Shown here: piece after piece, positions 34,908 to 48,226 of the stretch | How positions within the stretch are numbered: position 1 is the first letter of the stretch | Layout of the letters: every line of letters begins with the position of its first letter | Assembly: GCA_942159475.1 (NCBI GenBank) | Contig: OW804100.1 | Span: 13,018,646-13,082,645 of the forward strand | Origin: Sthenelais limicola | Lineage: Eukaryota > Annelida > Polychaeta > Phyllodocida > Sigalionidae | Length of the DNA stretch: 64,000 bases | Reading direction: 5' to 3' | Program-made: the position numbers and the translations under genes | Notes under the pieces: model-generated | What the model was told of the DNA's origin: nothing | Databases searched by the model: none | The model's input: only the letters and a program-made list of their open reading frames with translations

Positions 34908-37221
34908 GTATAGTGATGAGTTTCTATTGTTTATTCCTACATTGTACGTCAGCAGACAGACTTTCCATTTAATGTTACAACATTAATAAGTCCCTACTCT
35001 ACATTACATTTTCTTTGGTAGACCCCAGAAATTTCATTCTAATCTAACATTTTTCTACCTTTTGTAATAAATCTTATCATAATAATAATAAATGTGTGAT
35101 AGTTAATATAAATATTAATATAATGAGGTTATGCAATGTGACGTAATGCCTCAAAATTGGATGGAATGCTCTTAATTCTTATGCTTATGATTAGTTAATG
35201 TTACCGGTACCATTTTACAGGATTCAAGGAGTTAGTGTGAAAGTTAGTGTGAGAAATAGTGTACGCCACTTTGTCTTGGATAATTAATTGATACTGTTTC
35301 TGCAATTTGAACTTAATATTTCATGGGAGAAAAAATACAAATTACGAGTTAAGTTTTCAGTTCAACTAGTTATCGTTTTATTTGGCCACAACCTATCAAT
35401 AACACACAAGTTGTGATATTTAACACCATTCCATTTATCTTTAAAAAATATAAAGTTCATAAGGTCGTTAACATACACAATTACATGCCATTTCTCTGTC
35501 AAGGCTATCAATTTACCAAAGATATTTGAAGACAAATTTCATTTGAAGATGTTGTGTATTCAAATTACTATTTTGATTCGATTTTTCCCCAGGTACACAA
35601 AATCCTCTTGGCAGCGACCAGTGACTACTTCAGGGCCATGCTTCAAGGTCCCATGCGAGAGAGTAAGGAGGATTCGGTGGACTTGAAGGGCCTGACAGCA
35701 GACTCCCTGGAGCCCATAATCGACTTCATGTACAGTGGTAGTTTACATTTCAATTTTGACAACCTAATAGAGATCCTGAACGCAGCGAGCCATCTCCAGG
35801 TGAACACAGCCCTCGACCTATGCAGTGAATACATGATTAGTATGCTCACATTCAGCAACGCCGATGAGTTGCTAAGCATTGCTGACACTTACTCATTAAA
35901 TGCTGTCACAGACTTTTATAACAATAAAGTCTTACAAAACTTTGGGGACTTCAGCGCCACAGAACAGTTTCTGAAGCTGACTGCAGCCCAGCTCAGTAAG
36001 TATCTAGCGGACGATAAGCTGAGGGTCAAGTCTGAGGCGACTTTGTACGATATAGTTGCCAAGTGGTACGCGCATGATCAAACGCGTGCGGACCACTTGG
36101 AGAGTTTGTTGAAATGCATCCGATTCAGTCTCATGTCGGAGACGCAGCTCCAGCAGTTGCAACAGCATTGGTTGACAGCGCGCTTTCTGCACGGCATGAG
36201 GTTCATCCAGGAGGGTCTGAAATATCACAGTGATGCAAGCATTGGTCATCCTTGGATCGATGACAATGCCAAGTTAAGATGCGACCGAACCTATTTGACT
36301 ATGGTCCACCAAGGCTCCTCGTACCAGCCTTTTGAGATCACTGGTTTTGACCATGTGGACGCCAAATACTACCAGTTGGAATCAGATATTAGTGGGAGCA
36401 GAGACTGCAGGTGTAGTGTGATTGACAACTTCGTGTACATCTCACGAGTTGTGGACTGTGGCGGTGGCACCCTCATGAACTCACTGCTTCGGTTTGACCC
36501 GCGGCACCTCAAGCTACAAGAGCTGGCTCCATGTCGCCGACTCCGCATCGACCCAGCCTTGGTGGCCAAAGATCAGTGGCTGTACTTATTTGGTGGCTCC
36601 AACGAGCATTATTCCCTGCAGGACACAGTCGAGTGCTACGATGTGCGCACTAACACGTGGATGGACCTTATGCCCCTGCCTGTGCCCATGCATTCCCAGG
36701 CAGCCACAGTCTGTGGCAGTCTGATCTACATATCTGGGGGTGTGGCTGGCCAGGACAGGCAGCCCACAGCCACCATGTATGCCTACGACCCAGCCACACA
36801 CACATGGGAAACCAAGTCTCCGATGCACTTCGCGAGGCGTCTCCACGAGATGGTGCCCAAACGAGACCTCATCTTTGTCCTAGGAGGCATTGGCATGAAC
36901 AGTTTCAACCAACAGACGCAGATCCCCATCGAGAGCTACAACACGACTACCGACCAGTGGACCATGCTGACGTCCACGCTTGCTGGCCGGTCAGTCGGCC
37001 ACTTTGTACCTTTTGAAGGCAAGATCTTGTCCCTGGGCAGAGAGCACTACGAAGCCACAGAGGACGACATCTGGATCTATGACACAGACACGGACTCTTG
37101 GAAAACTTACACTAAAGTTCCCCGCCGCACTAGGCTTGCTACTGCTTCGGGTGTCATGCTCTACGTCAACTTTTTTGACGAGCGAGTGGTGAAGAGGGGT
37201 ATTGCGTCAGAGAAACGATGA
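34761..37221 (+). CDS. Kelch-like protein (BTB-BACK-Kelch), two coding exons
   Basis: Exons 34761-34907 and 35593-37221 give a 591-residue protein, normal for the KLHL family. Members are substrate adaptors of CUL3 ubiquitin ligases: BTB and BACK bind CUL3 and dimerise, and the Kelch propeller binds the substrate. BTB spans about residues 27-135 (NDELCDFTVKAEGKSIR|VHKILLAATSDYFRAML) and is split by a 685-base phase-0 intron. BACK covers about 140-245 (FLKLTAAQLSKYLADDKLRV). Kelch repeats lie between about 285 and 580, with GG-containing blades such as YLFGGSNEHYSLQDTVECYD, YISGGVAGQ and FVLGGIGMN. The last blade (LSLGREHYEATEDDIWIYD) lacks the GG pair. The start at 34761 (ATGATG) is preceded by an acceptor at 34734. 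The frame is open upstream of the ATG, so an extra N-terminal exon is possible. The exact paralogue is not assigned. Confidence 0.95.
34908..35592 (+). other. Intron of the Kelch-like gene
   Basis: 685 bases, GT...CCCCAG, phase 0, AT-rich. Its position inside BTB, before the VHKxxLAA segment, is well supported because the two halves of the domain join without loss. Confidence 0.9.
35593..37221 (+). CDS. Kelch-like gene, last coding exon
   Basis: Encodes 542 residues from VHKILLAATSDYF to the stop TGA at 37219-37221, uninterrupted. The ATG at 35554 lies in the intron and is not the start. Open frames in other phases over this exon are shadows. Confidence 0.95.
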   Translation, partial: VHKILLAATSDYFRAMLQGPMRESKEDSVDLKGLTADSLEPIIDFMYSGSLHFNFDNLIEILNAASHLQVNTALDLCSEYMISMLTFSNADELLSIADTYSLNAVTDFYNNKVLQNFGDFSATEQFLKLTAAQLSKYLADDKLRVKSEATLYDIVAKWYAHDQTRADHLESLLKCIRFSLMSETQLQQLQQHWLTARFLHGMRFIQEGLKYHSDASIGHPWIDDNAKLRCDRTYLTMVHQGSSYQPFEITGFDHVDAKYYQLESDISGSRDCRCSVIDNFVYISRVVDCGGGTLMNSLLRFDPRHLKLQELAPCRRLRIDPALVAKDQWLYLFGGSNEHYSLQDTVECYDVRTNTWMDLMPLPVPMHSQAATVCGSLIYISGGVAGQDRQPTATMYAYDPATHTWETKSPMHFARRLHEMVPKRDLIFVLGGIGMNSFNQQTQIPIESYNTTTDQWTMLTSTLAGRSVGHFVPFEGKILSLGREHYEATEDDIWIYDTDTDSWKTYTKVPRRTRLATASGVMLYVNFFDERVVKRGIASEKR

Positions 37222-38660
37222 TGTGTTTGTCACATTGATGTATTAACGATCATATTCCCTAAGCAAACAGAGAGGTTTTTTTTAAAAAGAAACCATTGTA
37301 ATTATTATGATTAATATTCTTCTCCGTTTTCTTGATTCCTCATCATGGTGTGGTCCCGCCTCTTTAAATGATGTTATTTTAAAAAGGCCTCTTAACAAAG
37401 CAGGCATTTGCTGTTTAGTCTAATAAGTTATATAATCTAATGGTACTTCTCAATTCATTATAATTATTGGCCATTGATCCACTATCATTGTTGATCATTT
37501 GAAGGCAGGTATGATACTTACTGTATGAGACAATATGCATTCAAACCCGGTGAAACTGTTTGTTCGTGAAATCAATGTACAGAAAAAAAAGGTCTTCAGT
37601 GATATTGAAAAAGTGGGGGCTACTCCATTACCAGAGAAATCATAGGCTGTGTCGATCTGTACTGTGTATGGAGAGGGCTTCGTTAGAATATATGTACATG
37701 AACGCAAGGGAGTCACAGATTTTGTGGCAGAAATATTAATGTCTTGTGATGGAAGGACTTTCTCATATCTTTAATACTAATAACAATAATGTTAGTGGGA
37801 TACACTGATAAAAGGTTTTCCTTGCTGAGCCAAGAAATCGAGTCCTTTTTCAAAAGACGATGCCCTTTTTCTAATTAAGGAATGTTTACTCTTTTACAGG
37901 CTTTGAAGTCCTACGTTGAACAACGTGTTTTTTTCTCTTTTATCTCTTGTGCCGAAAGTCCAAAATTTGATTTGTTCCACGCAGCAAATCTCAAACCGGT
38001 GGTGGGCTTGATCGTGTGAAGAGAATGAGAAAGAAATGCTTTGTCAATGAATGTTTTGTGATATTTAGACCAATTCTATTTGCCGTTGGTCTGAAACGAG
38101 AAAGGGGATGGAATGGATGTAAAAAAAATGACGGGCTATGACTAGAATTGAAGCAAGTCAAAGGGTTATTTACATATGATAAGGCGATGTAGGGACCCTA
38201 AAAGGTCCAGTGATAAGATGTGATGTTTGGTATTAACAATATTTGTATAGCAAGTTTGTCACACTCAAGAGTTAGTGGAGAGAAGGGAAATTTGTGCTCT
38301 CGCTCTCTTTTCTCTCCTTCTCTCCTGACGAATGTCACCAGCCCGATTGATAGATAGGTCCCAGTGAAGGACCCCATTATTAAAAAGTTGATGGAAGCAG
38401 GCAGGTAGATTAGAGGGAGTAGTATTTGCATCATGCCATTCATACAATGCTTTAACGTTGGCCTCGCTATTGATTGACCTAGGAAAATGTAGTGCTAATA
38501 GGCCAGATAGGCTATCTTTTTGCTTTTTATTTTTGGCAAGTCATAGTGTAAATATGTTTCACAGCGAAGTTTTTCCCTGGTGTAAAATTTCTCAAGAAGT
38601 TTCTAATCTGATTTTCATATTGCGAATATTTGTAATAAACCAAGAAGTCCCTCAAAGCGC
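37222..38660 (+). other. Probable 3' UTR of the Kelch-like gene
   Basis: Non-coding. The first AATAAA I see after the stop is at 38634-38639, giving a possible 3' UTR of about 1.4 kb. An ATTAAA near 38378 is an alternative. The end is not certain. Confidence 0.35.
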
Positions 38661-41600
38661 GAGTCCAACACGACTGTATCAATCCCTTTATACAAGCCTG
38701 ATAAGGGTGAACTCTGGGTGAATTTCCTAAACTTGTAACTGCGTCCGAAGCTCCCATGGTTAAACAAACCCCTTTGTTATACTTACTGTTAACTGTTCTG
38801 ATGAAGTTGACCTATTTAGATTTATACGGTTTTTATTACACGGAGGCCAAACCGTGTTTATTATAAACTTTATAAAAGGTGAAGAGGATTTACCCTGAAA
38901 ACTAAGATATTTATACATACACAATTATATTTTATTGAAAGCCAACATAGTTGCCCTGTCGTGGTTTAGTCGAGGGCATGTGTACAAATCAATAGGTCAT
39001 CAATCAACCTATCTATCAATTGATTATCTTATTTTGGTTCCTAGTTATATGTAGAGCATGTAAACCAACCACAGCAGATTATTGGGGGTTACGCTGTTAA
39101 CTATATAGAAAGGTACTAGTTTAAAACTATTTCCACTAATATTTCCGATCCATGTTTCAACAGTTTTAACGGTCTTACGACCAAACATATAACGATAGAA
39201 AGCTACAAAGAGCATGCTCCAAAGATTCGTAGTAAGGTCTTGCATGGAAATGTCCTTTTCCGTTTGGTGTTAGAAAGAGAAAATCATTGGACATCAGCGT
39301 GTTCGAATATGCGATTGAATGTGGGAGAGGTATTTTTTAAAGAACAATATTCAAAGCGACTTGAGGTCAATAGAATAAGAATCTCCTTCTTGGCATTGTT
39401 CCCCGGATGATAATACCAGAGTAAATGTTTTGAATCCCCCCGCCCCCGCTCCCCCCCCCCCCCCCGCAAAATTGTGTTTCAAATTCTCTATTACTGGACT
39501 GACTTTTCATTATTCTGAAAATTGCCAAGTATCATTCAGAAAATAAAATATGCAGTACGTAAATGATAGTAATTAATTTTGTAAAATAAATCTATTCAAA
39601 TTTTAGATTAAAATATACCTGAATGTATCATATGAGAAATAAAAGCTTGCAGTATTTTCTCCTGGATTATTGAAAGTTATATTCCCATTTTTGTGTGGGG
39701 GCTTGAATTGAGTTATAGAAAGTCCAGGAGCTGGTACACCATTTATCAGTTATTTCAACTCTAGATAAGTGATAGAATTTAGGGGGAATAATAAATAGCA
39801 ACTATTGTTCAGAATAATGCTACAGTCCTAAGTAATTCATAGCGAGTTACCTTTAGAATAATCAGGTTTAATTTGATAGTTATACATATATATTTTGCTC
39901 GATGTATCTAGAATTCAGTGCCACCTTATCATCTTCATTAGTAGATGATATGCCTAGTATAGCAAGCTTCTATTCTACTTCTACATTTTCCTATACTATG
40001 TAATTATTCGTAACTTGGTTTTGTTTAATCACTTTCCCTCCCTTCCTCCCATCTCAGAGCCAATCTTTAGCAAAATGTCTAGCTTCTCTGTCATTGTTAT
40101 TAGCAATTCTCTACTAGAAGTAAATGAGTTTGCTCAGTAGCTTAATTACAGAAATGTAACGATGTATCTGAACTTGAGGGAAGCTTCATACAAATCCTAT
40201 ATGCTTTGATGCATTTTATTCTTAACTGTACCATGCAATTGATTATTTTCTTAAGCAATTATTTATCTCCAAATAAGGTCCAGACCACAAGGATATATAT
40301 TTTTTGAAAACCGCAACCATTTAATGTTTATAAAATAATAAGTACCGCAATTTGGAAATCTTGAATGGAACAGATTGCTTGCTGTACCATCTTCCCTCCT
40401 AAAATCATGGGGGTTTATTCAGTAAGATCTGCTTGGTCCATGTTACATGTCCGATTATATACCCTTGTGGTCAGATTCTTGTTCAGAATGAGTGTTGTCA
40501 TAAGTGGTTGTCATTTATCAATTTCTTCAATGAAGCGGTGGGGATGGTGCACTGAGAGGCTTGAGAGAGTACTGGGTTTATATCACTAAGCAGCTCCACG
40601 AAAGCGTCACTCATCTCCCATCCTTCTTATGTCTCAGATATTGATAAAGCCAGCCACTAACCTCGCAAGCCTAGCATTTCTATATACAGTGCATGGGTAA
40701 TGTCAAAGGCCAGTTAGTCAAATATTATTTGTATTCATCAGTTCTAGGACCAGGTCCTTAATTGCCAAGAGACATTTTTGCTTTAGAATAAATATTAAGC
40801 TCCTATTCCCCATGGGATTTCCTCGATTCACCACTGCAATATTATTGATTGTAAGCCCATTTAAGAAGCCAGATTATATGTAATTTTAAAGTTCTAGGAT
40901 ATTATATATTGAAGCACCAAAACACCTCATCCTTCTTTATAGATTCTGCAGGGATTGATTAACAATAACCAATCAAGGGTAAAAAAAGAGCCTTGATCTC
41001 CACCTCAAAGTGACCCACCTCATATTATATAATCCGTATAATAGCATGAACTGGACTTAATTTCTTTTTATGTGGACATCATGTTTCAACATGTACTTTT
41101 ATAAAGGGAAACTACAGACTCGAGAAGTATTTTATCTTCTAGGCAGGAATTATTAATGACCAATAACTACACATTTTTATGACTAATATATTCGTGTCTT
41201 AGTATCCCCAGGTTTCCCCATAGACGTATATCCCTCAGAAGAATTGTACAGCCAGTATTAATTTTGTTTAAGAAGAAAAAAAATCAGGAACTATTGAAAC
41301 TTGATTTTTTTTTTAATATAGGATATTGAGATATATTATTTCATACCTACCTCAGAAGTTTAAAAATGTGTGGTGTAAATCTATTTATATTATACCGTAT
41401 TCTAAAACAGGTTCCTTCTGGTAGGGAGGTGAAATATTATTTTCTAATATATTGTGCGTCCCCAAGGCTGGGAAGAATGTCCCATATACACTGTCTAGAC
41501 GGCAATGGCCGTACCACAATCTGCAGCCATCAGTTCTGGTTGTGATAATCGTAAGGAAAGAGGTTGAGTTTGCCAGAGATGCCAGATTTTGATGGTTATC

Positions 41601-44600
41601 GAAACAAGCTGGCTGGATGGTAGATTATACACGGTTGCAAGTCTTCAGTATTTCTACTGAAGTCGGTATTTTTGAAATTAAAAAAATTGTCCAATCTCCC
41701 CAAATTCCGTCATTCATATTCCAATTATCACAATCTGCTTGGCCAACTTTCTTGTTAAAATTTTCCTGTCACCAAAATGTGTCTTTACACAAATTTAAAA
41801 TATTCTGTACAGGTAGTAAGAAGCCATGGATAGTAAGAATTCACTTTTCTTTCTCGAAAATCCCCAGTAATTTGTGCATGATCTGACATGCATCCCTCCC
41901 TCATGAGTGGAAGTTGTACATACTCTTGACATTCACCATATATATTACAACATTTTCACTAGCCCCTTACGAGGCCGGAATATCACATCTATTACCTCAT
42001 TTCCCTTTATTTGATACATTCGGAGACGCACTAATGGACAAAAATCCGTGAAAATAAAGCCTTTGTGACAATTCTAATTGTCGTGAATGTTTCAAAGCAA
42101 ACCAAATATAATCTGTACATCTTCATGTTACAACCTGGAAAGCAGGCACTCTGAGCCTTCTCCTTGTTGGTAAAATGCAGTATGGCCATTGGTGCCTGGA
42201 CAGTAATCTGAAAAAAAAAATTATGACAATGTCATGCCTAACAGAATTACTAACGGTACTGATTGCAGACAATATCTTATCATATAGCAAGAGCTCCATA
42301 GCTAGAATGGCTTTGCATGCGGCCTAGTATGTAGTCCATAATCACAACTACTAATCACAGTTTCCATATTGATGATGATAATAATAATAAGTGAGGTAGA
42401 TTCCTGAAATTGACTGCTGGTGATAACGTCCCCCCTCCCCCTCCACCTGTGTTGTTGGATCATGTAAATAACGTCATTGTACGGTGCATCATTGAAGACA
42501 GTATGCTTCATTGCAATCACAGATTTGCACAATGGAGTAATGTGGTTCTTGTGTCACATCCTTGTGAAGTCCATTCCATGCAACCTGGTAGTTGTTGAAG
42601 GCAAGAAACCACCAAGACACCTGGGCTTGGAGCTATATATTATATTAGAGCCTCACTCAATTTAAGCCGACTGATTCCCTCGTCTTTTTGACTCGAATTC
42701 TTTTAGATTACATTTGGGAAAAAAAGAGAAATATAATGGTAAATGTACTTTGGGTTTCCTTGCCAGTGTGGACAGATATGGTATATATTATCAGTTTGTA
42801 TGGAATGAACTGTAGCTACCATATCCCAGTGTTATTAGAGAGAGACACTAACACCAAAAGGCTGAAAAGCAAATGAGCCGCTCTGTATATTGGTGAAGCA
42901 GATGGGAGTTATTCCACATCTAGTAATACATAGACATTCAATGCAGTCTTACCAACTTAACTGTTTACAGGGTGCGCTTTCCCAACAGTGTTTCTTTAAT
43001 CGTCACAGAGTCGTAGTTGGTGAAAATCACTTTCTAGGTTTTATAAATTATTTCTTTAAATTGACTTCCAGTGGTTTAACCCTTGGAATTCTAGCGGTCC
43101 TCCACACATTATCTCCATAGTACAAATATCAATTTTCGTTGAATACTTTATTTAAATTAATTAAATTCATCAAGTCGGATTTTTTAAAATGTTCTATGAA
43201 CGTATTAATTGAAATTGTAGATTAATTGAAGTGTGAAATGATGTTGCGAGATGCCTGGTTAATCCCGTTTGGTCTAATCATTAAGCAATGATAAATACAA
43301 AATAATTGACTGAATATGGTATTGGACCGCATTTTGTTAGCCACTCATTCAATTCAACCTGTCTTACTCGTACAGTTGGTCCTCTCGACCCTGGATTGAC
43401 GACTGTATCTAAAGATGATGTCCTGTGGATATGTGTACATATATACAAGCGTTATTATACCATTGACTCTGCATGTTCATATGTTACAAGGTAACATGTT
43501 CATATAGGAATGCTGTGTGTCAATCATGCAAAGGTCTCGCGTTATTATCATTATAATTGTATGGTACCACATGATTATTGTTATTATATTAGTGGACTAG
43601 GGCAGTTAACTGTCTATAATTGTTGTGTATATATAAACACATATGTATATATATAATCTCAGTATATATAGATTTGTTTATATATAAGTATGTAGGAAAA
43701 CCTCGCTCGTTTCTAGGTCTGTTCCCTCTCACATTGTATGTTTCGTTTGAATATTCATGCGAGGACTAAAACATAATTGCAAGAGCCCCTGCTTTTTTTG
43801 TATCTATTATTTTCTCTTTATTTTGCATTCATCATTAATGTTAGTGCTTTTTTTTAGATGGCAATTTTTCTCATGCCCTTATTTAGATGTTGTAACGCTA
43901 TCCTTCTAACCATCTACATACTCTATATAATATATCTGTAGCAGGGCAAAATATTACTAACCTTTTTTGGTGCTTTCTTGCAATGCGTGCTTTAGAAACG
44001 GTTCTGAATGTGTTTGTCCCTCCGTCTTTAATAACATATCCTGTACAAGAAAAGATCTTCAAGGGGAAGTAAATGATTTGGTACATATATGCTCATCCCA
44101 AGTACGAGGTTTAATTGTAATTATAATCATTATTACTGTTATTATCATTTATGATACCCTTTTCTCTCCCCCTCTCTCTTTCTCCCAACTCCCAGCTTCA
44201 TGTGTGTACGAACCTTTTCATTTTTGTACTAATGACTATAAGGATAACCTCACTACCACCACCACCACACACCCCACGGCGTTATCATTCACATGATGCT
44301 GTCCCAAGTCGATTCACTTTATATATAAGATAAAGTTCTGGCCTCAGGAGAAAAGGGTTTCAACATGCTTCTTACAGTTGTATATTGTATATATTATATA
44401 TAAAGTATATATAAAAATATATATATATCAAGTGAAAATGATGTCCAAGTTTATATGAAGCATACCATTCACTGTAAAGTATGATGATTATTACCCCCCC
44501 CCCCCCCCTCCCCCATGTATGGTACCATGCTGATCTATACTAGTTATTGCCGTACTAATACATACTATTTGTTACACTATTATTACGAGGTAGCTAAACT

Positions 44601-45128
44601 AACCAAGGAATGAAGAAACAAACATTGTTATATTAAGACAGTTTTAAGGGTATTAGAATTATATCATGATTATAATTATTATTATCGTCTACTTCATCAT
44701 TATTTTTATTGTAATAGTTATTTTATTGGAATCTTTATTATTGGAATTAAGATCCCAATTACCTAAATACCTCCTAAACGGGTTATGCGCGTTAGGCCTG
44801 CTTCATTTTTATAATAACAAACGTACTCGGAAGAGGCGCCTATATATACCAGGTATATATTATGAAACGCAAACGTTTTTCACTGCCTTACTTGGATTTG
44901 TAATAATACTTTGGAAGTGTACTCAACAAATAATGTTCATTAACATATATATGTATAGAGTTCAGTCAGGGGCGTTTTCTTTTGAACCAGGATTATTATA
45001 ATAAGTATAATCGTTATCAATATTGAGAAATGTACTCACAGAATGTTGTATCTGCATCAGGAACCCAAGAGACCAAATTTTTATAATTTTTCTTCCTGTT
45101 TATTAAATTGAGGTTCTTTCAAATCGAG
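38661..45128. other. No gene recognised
   Basis: Intergenic AT-rich sequence. It holds a C15 run at 39451-39465, TA-rich microsatellites at about 43625-43690 and 44380-44430, and a C15 run at 44494-44508. The open frames are low-complexity or lack domains. Confidence 0.45.
44494..44508 (+). repeat. C15 homopolymer
   Basis: Fifteen Cs followed by TCCCCC. Confidence 0.9.
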
Positions 45129-45360
45129 TGTCGGATCGCCCGTGATAGTCTAAGCGCTGGCTATGTACCGAGAGGCATGATGTTTGTGGGTTGGAATTCC
45201 GGCGATTTCACCCCCTCACCCAGGCACTAGTGAAAGACCAGCTGTAGCTAGACTGGCCCTTGTAAAAACGTGACAAGTGTGGACAACTGGAAGAGTTGTG
45301 TTTGTACTTCTCATTCTAGATAAACGGAGTGTGTCTATACATGACGTTAACCGTCATGAT
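45129..45360 (+). repeat. tRNA-Leu-derived SINE-like element
   Basis: The first ~87 bases (45129-45215) resemble a tRNA-Leu gene. TAGTCTAAGCGCTGG at about 45147 matches the D-arm and A-box region (GGTCTAAGGCGCTGG in true tRNA-Leu), and GGTTGGAATTCC (45189-45200) matches the B box with one inserted base and one substitution. Pairing of the acceptor and anticodon arms is poor, so it is not a working tRNA. The following ~150 bases would be the SINE body. The 3' end and tail are not defined. Confidence 0.6.
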
Positions 45361-46985
45361 ATGTGCTACCTCATGTACGACATCATTTATTTCCTTTCGA
45401 CATAATATCAAAACTGAATTGTTGGAGTAATTAGGAAAGTTGTTGAAAAAAATGTGATGGACTGAATATTTTCCAAATTGACTTTAATTTTGCTTTCCGA
45501 ACGATTCATTATGTATCTTGGTCAACTCTTAAAGATGCATTCTCGGCTCCATTGACCAATGCTATGTTGGCAAGGTGACGGATGGATTGGCAAAGATAGA
45601 AGCCAACAGTAGAAACGTTCGGTCGAAGTCAGCGGAAAATGTAGCTTTAAGTTCGTATAATAATGTTGAAAGAAAAAAAGGCACCACTCGTTGAAAATCC
45701 ACTTTAAACTTTGTATCATGAATTCAGGGAAACTAATATGGATATAACTGGTAACATTGATACAACTAAATTTGCCGAATGGAATATGTACTACGACAGG
45801 GCATTGTGTCACGTAAGTTTGTTAGTTGGACTATCTCGCACACCTGGGTTCCACAGAAGGCCCTGGCAAACATTTAATTTGATTGGACAGATCCTCAATT
45901 TATGACCATCGACGTAAAGTATCCGTATATGAATATATGTGTATATTATTTTACTTCGTGTCTCAGGTCGCTTTTTTGCCTCTTCGAGGGTTACCTCAAA
46001 CAGTGTATGATAAAGATAGTGAAGAAAATGAAACATTGTAAAACGAATGATTAATAACCAATAAAATCATGTTTGTGCCGACACATTTTCTAATGTATAA
46101 AAATGTTTTAATATAAAGAATACACTATTGTAGTAATAGGTGACAACAGTGTATCCAGGCCAATAGACATTATCATTATAAAAGTGATAGCCTGTTATTA
46201 CTTCTAAACCATGTATAGTGACTGTGGAGAGAAAGACTTTATTATGATATAAACTATTATGATAAACAATGGTATATGACAGCCTTTGTCCCGGTGTTTA
46301 ATGAATGTGATGTTATCGAGAAAAATAATAAATCGTTAGTAAAATCAGGAATGTAATTTGATAATTATGAGGGAAATAAATCGTAAATTGTTGAAGAAAG
46401 TGGTTTCATGTTGTGTGTTATTATCCACGGAGCTGTATTATTGTTGCAGTGACCCCGGGTCACTTCCCCACCTTTTATATGACAGTGACAGTTGCTAAGT
46501 GCTTAAAACCACTCCCGCCTGGCTCCCTTTCAAATACTTTCCTGCTCCAACAAAAAACAACACTTGAATACCCGAGCCAGTCTAGGCCCAAAGATGAGAG
46601 GGTCCCTTCAAACGGAGGGAAAGCCTATCGCCTCAAACCGCAAAGTGCCATTATAATTCCATTAAGACCGCAAAATGTCATCATAATCCCAGTCCTAGGC
46701 CAGGAAACCGATTAGCGAAGTAGGCGCCCAATCACTGACATACCATTGTTATCTGATCAGAGGGTTTGGACCTGGACTGGAGCCTGGTTTAGAGGACGTG
46801 CATCTCCTTTTGGTCGACATCCATTTCATGTATCAAGCATTGCAATAATGATACAACCTTCTGGGATGTGGCCGCGCTGCTTTAGCTAGCCGGACCAATG
46901 TAGTTCCATAATATTCCACCAGGCAGCACTGTCCAGGTGGTCCACCCTGCCAAACTTTAGTAAAGAATTACTGTCCGACATTGCG
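45361..46985. other. No gene recognised
   Basis: Non-coding. Around 46636-46695 a 30-base unit occurs twice (ACCGCAAAGTGCCATTATAA and ACCGCAAAATGTCATCATAA). Confidence 0.45.
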
Positions 46986-47063
46986 GGGCTGCTTGTGCAC
47001 TGTTGGTTGTATAATCCCTAGGTGAAGCCGTCGAGGGATTATGCACAAACAGTGCACCAGCCC
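46986..47063. repeat. Fold-back (palindromic) element A
   Basis: The left arm (46986-47020, GGGCTGCTTGTGCACTGTTG...ATAATCCCT) is the reverse complement, with a few changes, of the right arm (47034-47063, AGGGATTATGCACAAACAGT...). A ~14-base loop separates them. It should fold into a strong hairpin. The composition is typical of a MITE or fold-back element. Confidence 0.8.
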
Positions 47064-48226
47064 AAAATAGAGATTATTAACCCTTTTGTTCTCTGTCTCA
47101 GGTGGTTATAAGAAACAATTTGCATAATGGGATAGTTTCAGGCCACATCGGAGAGACAGATAATTCGGCTACTTATCAGGAAGAGAACATTTTCAACAAA
47201 TCTATTCTGGCTTTTATCAGTGATCAATACATTCCAAATTCATGATGGAAGCGATGAAATGTCATATCACTAATCACATGGAAGCTTGGATGGAAAATCC
47301 ACGTGGAGATTAGGAGGACTAATTTTCCTCATCCTTACCAGGGGGCGATACTATCTCTTCTATCAAACTTTATAAACAGGTTGGTGTTAACGTGTTTAGC
47401 AAGGTTACTCATGGAATTTATACAAGTATTCTAAATAATGGAAATAAAAATGCGTAAGTAACTGAAAATTGAATGTACAGAATTATATATTAGCTATTGA
47501 CATTTGTTATTATTGAATTAATTTTACGTAAATAGAGATCGATGACATGACTTAGTGATTGGTTGTACATATTTTGTATGTTTTTCTCGTAGCCAGATTA
47601 TGTTGCGAACACCAAATCAAAATTTGTAACTGAATACAACCTTATCAATTCGAATCCATTTTCCTTCTAAATGTAAAGTTTTAACATCTGTACCTTTTTC
47701 ATGAGAAATAAAAACAATATCATTACATAGATAAAAAGATTTTGTTATTTTTCATTTAAATTGAATAGATACCTGAAGACACTGATATAAAGAATTGTTT
47801 TATGTCCTGGAAAGCCAACTCTATAAAAACATTCGATCAGGACAGTATCCAGATTCCGGCCTGCACTCAACACAATTTCCGATCATATCACGCCCAGTGA
47901 GTATTTTAATCGCACTGCCAATGTTGCCCCTGGTTTCCATGGCAACATTCTCTAATTTGTCTGTGAGCGAGGAGTATTTGGACATCAACTTAGTAGCAAC
48001 GATGGTAAATGTCAGACCAAATTGCTACACAGAAACGATGGAAGCGTTGGATCTAGCAAAGTCTGTCGAAGTGATTATGATGGCTGGTTGTATTTAAATA
48101 ATCTGGCTCTAAGATATAGGTTTAAAATATAGAAATTGAAACAATTGTCACACAATTCTTATGTCATAATTTGTGGGCCTACTCTCTCAGCTTCATAATT
48201 AGAACAATCTTTTGTATTCTTTCTAA
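47064..48226. other. No gene recognised
   Basis: AT-rich sequence. An open frame at 47795-48097 has no domain. Confidence 0.45.

Noticed and set aside
36494..37192. Overlapping open frames in other phases and on the minus strand over the Kelch-like exon
   Set aside because: They lie wholly inside a strong, domain-bearing coding exon and have no domains themselves.
44666..45001. Hydrophobic 111-codon open frame
   Set aside because: Ile/Val-rich start derives from ATT-type low-complexity sequence; no transmembrane protein family recognised.
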